Shown here: piece by piece, positions 62,524 to 64,000 of the stretch
Numbering within the stretch: the stretch's first letter is position 1
Layout: each line of letters opens with the position of its first letter
Assembly: GCF_008801605.1 (NCBI RefSeq)
Contig: NZ_VZPJ01000004.1
Coordinates: 372,001 to 436,000, forward strand
Length of the DNA stretch: 64,000 nucleotides
Reading direction: 5' to 3'
Origin: Pseudomonas brassicacearum subsp. brassicacearum
GTDB lineage: Bacteria > Pseudomonadota > Gammaproteobacteria > Pseudomonadales > Pseudomonadaceae
The notes under the pieces: model-generated
Database searches by the model: none
What the model was told of the DNA's origin: nothing
Seen by the model: only the letters and a program-made list of their open reading frames with translations
Translations under genes and position numbers: made by a program

Positions 62524-64000
62524 ATGAGTTTGTTCAAACGCAGCAAAACGACTGCGAAAGGTTTCGACTGGGCCGGGCTTGGCTGGCTGTTTCTGTTCTT
62601 CTGGTACTTCTCTGGCATCACCCAACTGCTCATTCTGTTGAGCGACACCTCCGGCTTCACCGGCTTTCGCCAAGCGTTCGTGATGAGCGCGGTGTGGTTG
62701 GCGCCCATGCTGCTCTTCCCCGCCCGCACGCGCGTGCTCGCGGCCTTGATCGGCGTGGTGCTGTGGGCCTGCTCCATGGCCAGCCTCGGCTACTTCTTCA
62801 TTTATCAGCAAGAATTTTCCCAGAGCGTCATCTTCATCATGTTCGAATCGAACGTGTCTGAAGCCGGCGAGTACATGACACAGTATTTTGCCTGGTGGAT
62901 GGTGGCGGCGTTCCTGGCCCACACCGCCGTCGGCTATTGGCTCTGGACCCGCTTGCGCCCGGTGTACCTGCCCCGGGGCCAGGCCATGGTCGCAGCAGTC
63001 GCCATTGTCTTGGCCGTGGTCGGTTATCCGCTGATCAAGCAGACCCAGCGTACCGGCAGCTTTGCCGGTGGCCTGGAGAAATTCGAAGATCGCATCGAGC
63101 CTGCGGTGCCGTGGCAGATGGTAGTGGCGTATCGTCGCTATGGTGAGCAGTTGGAGAACATGCAAGGCATGCTCCACAGCGCCAGCAAGATCGCGCCACT
63201 GCGCAACCTCAAGGACGCCATGGCCGACCAACCGGCCACTCTGGTGCTGGTGATCGGTGAATCCACCAACCGCCAACGCATGAGCCTCTACGGTTACCCG
63301 CGGGAAACCACGCCAGAGCTGGACAAGCTCAAAGGCCAGCTGTCGGTGTTCGACAACGTCATCACCCCGCGCCCCTACACCATCGAAGCGCTGCAGCAGG
63401 TGCTGACGTTCGCCGACGAACAGAACCCGGACCTGTACCTGAGCACCCCGTCGCTGGTGAGCATGATGAAACAGGCCGGCTACAAGACCTTCTGGATTAC
63501 CAACCAGCAGACCATGACCAAGCGCAACACCATGCTCACGACCTTTTCCCAACAGGCCGACGAGCAGGTGTACCTGAACAACAACCGCAACCAGAATGCC
63601 GCGCAGTACGATGGCGATGTGATCGAGCCATTCAACAAGGCCTTGGCCGACAGCGCCCCGCGCAAGCTGATCGTGGTGCATCTGCTCGGCACCCACATGA
63701 GCTACCAGTACCGGTATCCGCCGACCTTCAACAAGTTCACCGACCGCCAAGGCGTACCGGCAGGCCTGCGTGATGATCAGGTCCCGACCTACAACAGCTA
63801 CGATAATGCGGTGCTGTACAACGACTTCGTCGTGTCCAGCCTGATCAAGGACTACGCCAAGACCGACCCCAACGGCTTCCTGCTGTACCTGTCGGACCAT
63901 GGTGAAGACGTGTTCGACTCCTCGGGCCACGGCACCCTGGGCCGTAATGAAGGCAAGCCGACCGCGCCGATGTACACCATCCCCTTCATGGCCTGGGCCT
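62524..64000 (+). CDS. cptA: Phosphoethanolamine transferase, CptA/EptC type (3' end outside window)
   Basis: The frame is open to the window end (492 codons visible; the family is about 560-580). It transfers phosphoethanolamine from phosphatidylethanolamine to the LPS core (or lipid A in EptA), altering surface charge. Four to five N-terminal helices (LGWLFLFFWYFSGITQLLIL, in segments) are followed by a periplasmic sulfatase-like domain: metal-binding LVIGESTNRQRMSLYGYPRE, candidate nucleophile Thr in ITPRPYTIEALQQVL, KTFWITNQQTMT, VVHLLGTHMSYQYRYP and YLSDHGEDV. The order and motifs follow E. coli CptA closely. GGAG precedes ATG 62524. Confidence 0.9.
   Translation, partial: MSLFKRSKTTAKGFDWAGLGWLFLFFWYFSGITQLLILLSDTSGFTGFRQAFVMSAVWLAPMLLFPARTRVLAALIGVVLWACSMASLGYFFIYQQEFSQSVIFIMFESNVSEAGEYMTQYFAWWMVAAFLAHTAVGYWLWTRLRPVYLPRGQAMVAAVAIVLAVVGYPLIKQTQRTGSFAGGLEKFEDRIEPAVPWQMVVAYRRYGEQLENMQGMLHSASKIAPLRNLKDAMADQPATLVLVIGESTNRQRMSLYGYPRETTPELDKLKGQLSVFDNVITPRPYTIEALQQVLTFADEQNPDLYLSTPSLVSMMKQAGYKTFWITNQQTMTKRNTMLTTFSQQADEQVYLNNNRNQNAAQYDGDVIEPFNKALADSAPRKLIVVHLLGTHMSYQYRYPPTFNKFTDRQGVPAGLRDDQVPTYNSYDNAVLYNDFVVSSLIKDYAKTDPNGFLLYLSDHGEDVFDSSGHGTLGRNEGKPTAPMYTIPFMAWA

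Overview
The window reads as chromosomal DNA of a fluorescent Pseudomonas (P. fluorescens complex). Evidence: high GC with typical pseudomonad codon use, a complete mannitol/arabitol operon in the P. fluorescens order mtlR-E-F-G-K-D-Y-Z (the mannitol dehydrogenase has the catalytic residues K295, N300, H303 and N191 at the residue numbers known from the P. fluorescens enzyme), a complete fapABCDEF functional-amyloid operon, a MexEF-OprN-type pump, and more than a dozen pseudomonad REP elements. I see no rRNA, tRNA, CRISPR, prophage or insertion-sequence transposase.

Layout. 1-4.4 kb: 3' part of an RND efflux operon (mexF-like, oprN-like). 4.8-5.8 kb: membrane-anchored TPR protein. 6-16.5 kb: signalling block with a KaiC-like ATPase and hybrid kinase on +, then a tightly overlapping minus-strand set (three-receiver hybrid kinase, CheR, stand-alone CheB, REC-kinase, single receiver), with another receiver gene diverging from it. 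16.6-17.9 kb: glycosyltransferase. 17.9-27.7 kb: mtl regulon. 27.7-29.6 kb: DUF1652 gene, a perfect ANR/FNR box in an otherwise empty gap, and a short threonine dehydratase gene behind a full attenuator. 29.7-31.3 kb: sugar dehydrogenase and a small secreted protein. 31.5-34.4 kb: Ku and a LigD-like polymerase/ligase whose ligase active site is missing. 34.5-39.9 kb: lpxO, ybiT, and an MFS gene flanked by long repeats. 39.9-47.7 kb: hydrolase, azoreductase/LysR pair, MmcQ-like protein, uppP, a chemoreceptor, pnuC and an NadR-like kinase. 47.7-54.5 kb: sigma-54 fap operon and a convergent sigma-54 activator gene. 54.9-64 kb: small protein, delta-60 repeat protein, nhaB, a gnd-zwf-HAD operon, a 57-residue coiled-coil protein, and a phosphoethanolamine transferase cut by the window end.

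The two most unusual items are these. (1) The attenuator upstream of the regulatory-domain-less threonine dehydratase: a consensus-like promoter places the transcription start on the ATG of a 21-residue Ile/Thr-containing leader peptide, the leader's stop codon overlaps an antiterminator arm, a Rho-independent terminator follows, and a last hairpin hides the structural gene's ribosome binding site. (2) The LigD-like protein next to Ku: it has no phosphoesterase domain, and ligase motif I reads Q-F-H-G instead of K-x-D-G, while its polymerase residues are intact. The fap promoter region is also rich: a sigma-54 promoter, TGAAACAG-type dyads, and a 14-bp element shared with the gap upstream of the neighbouring activator gene.
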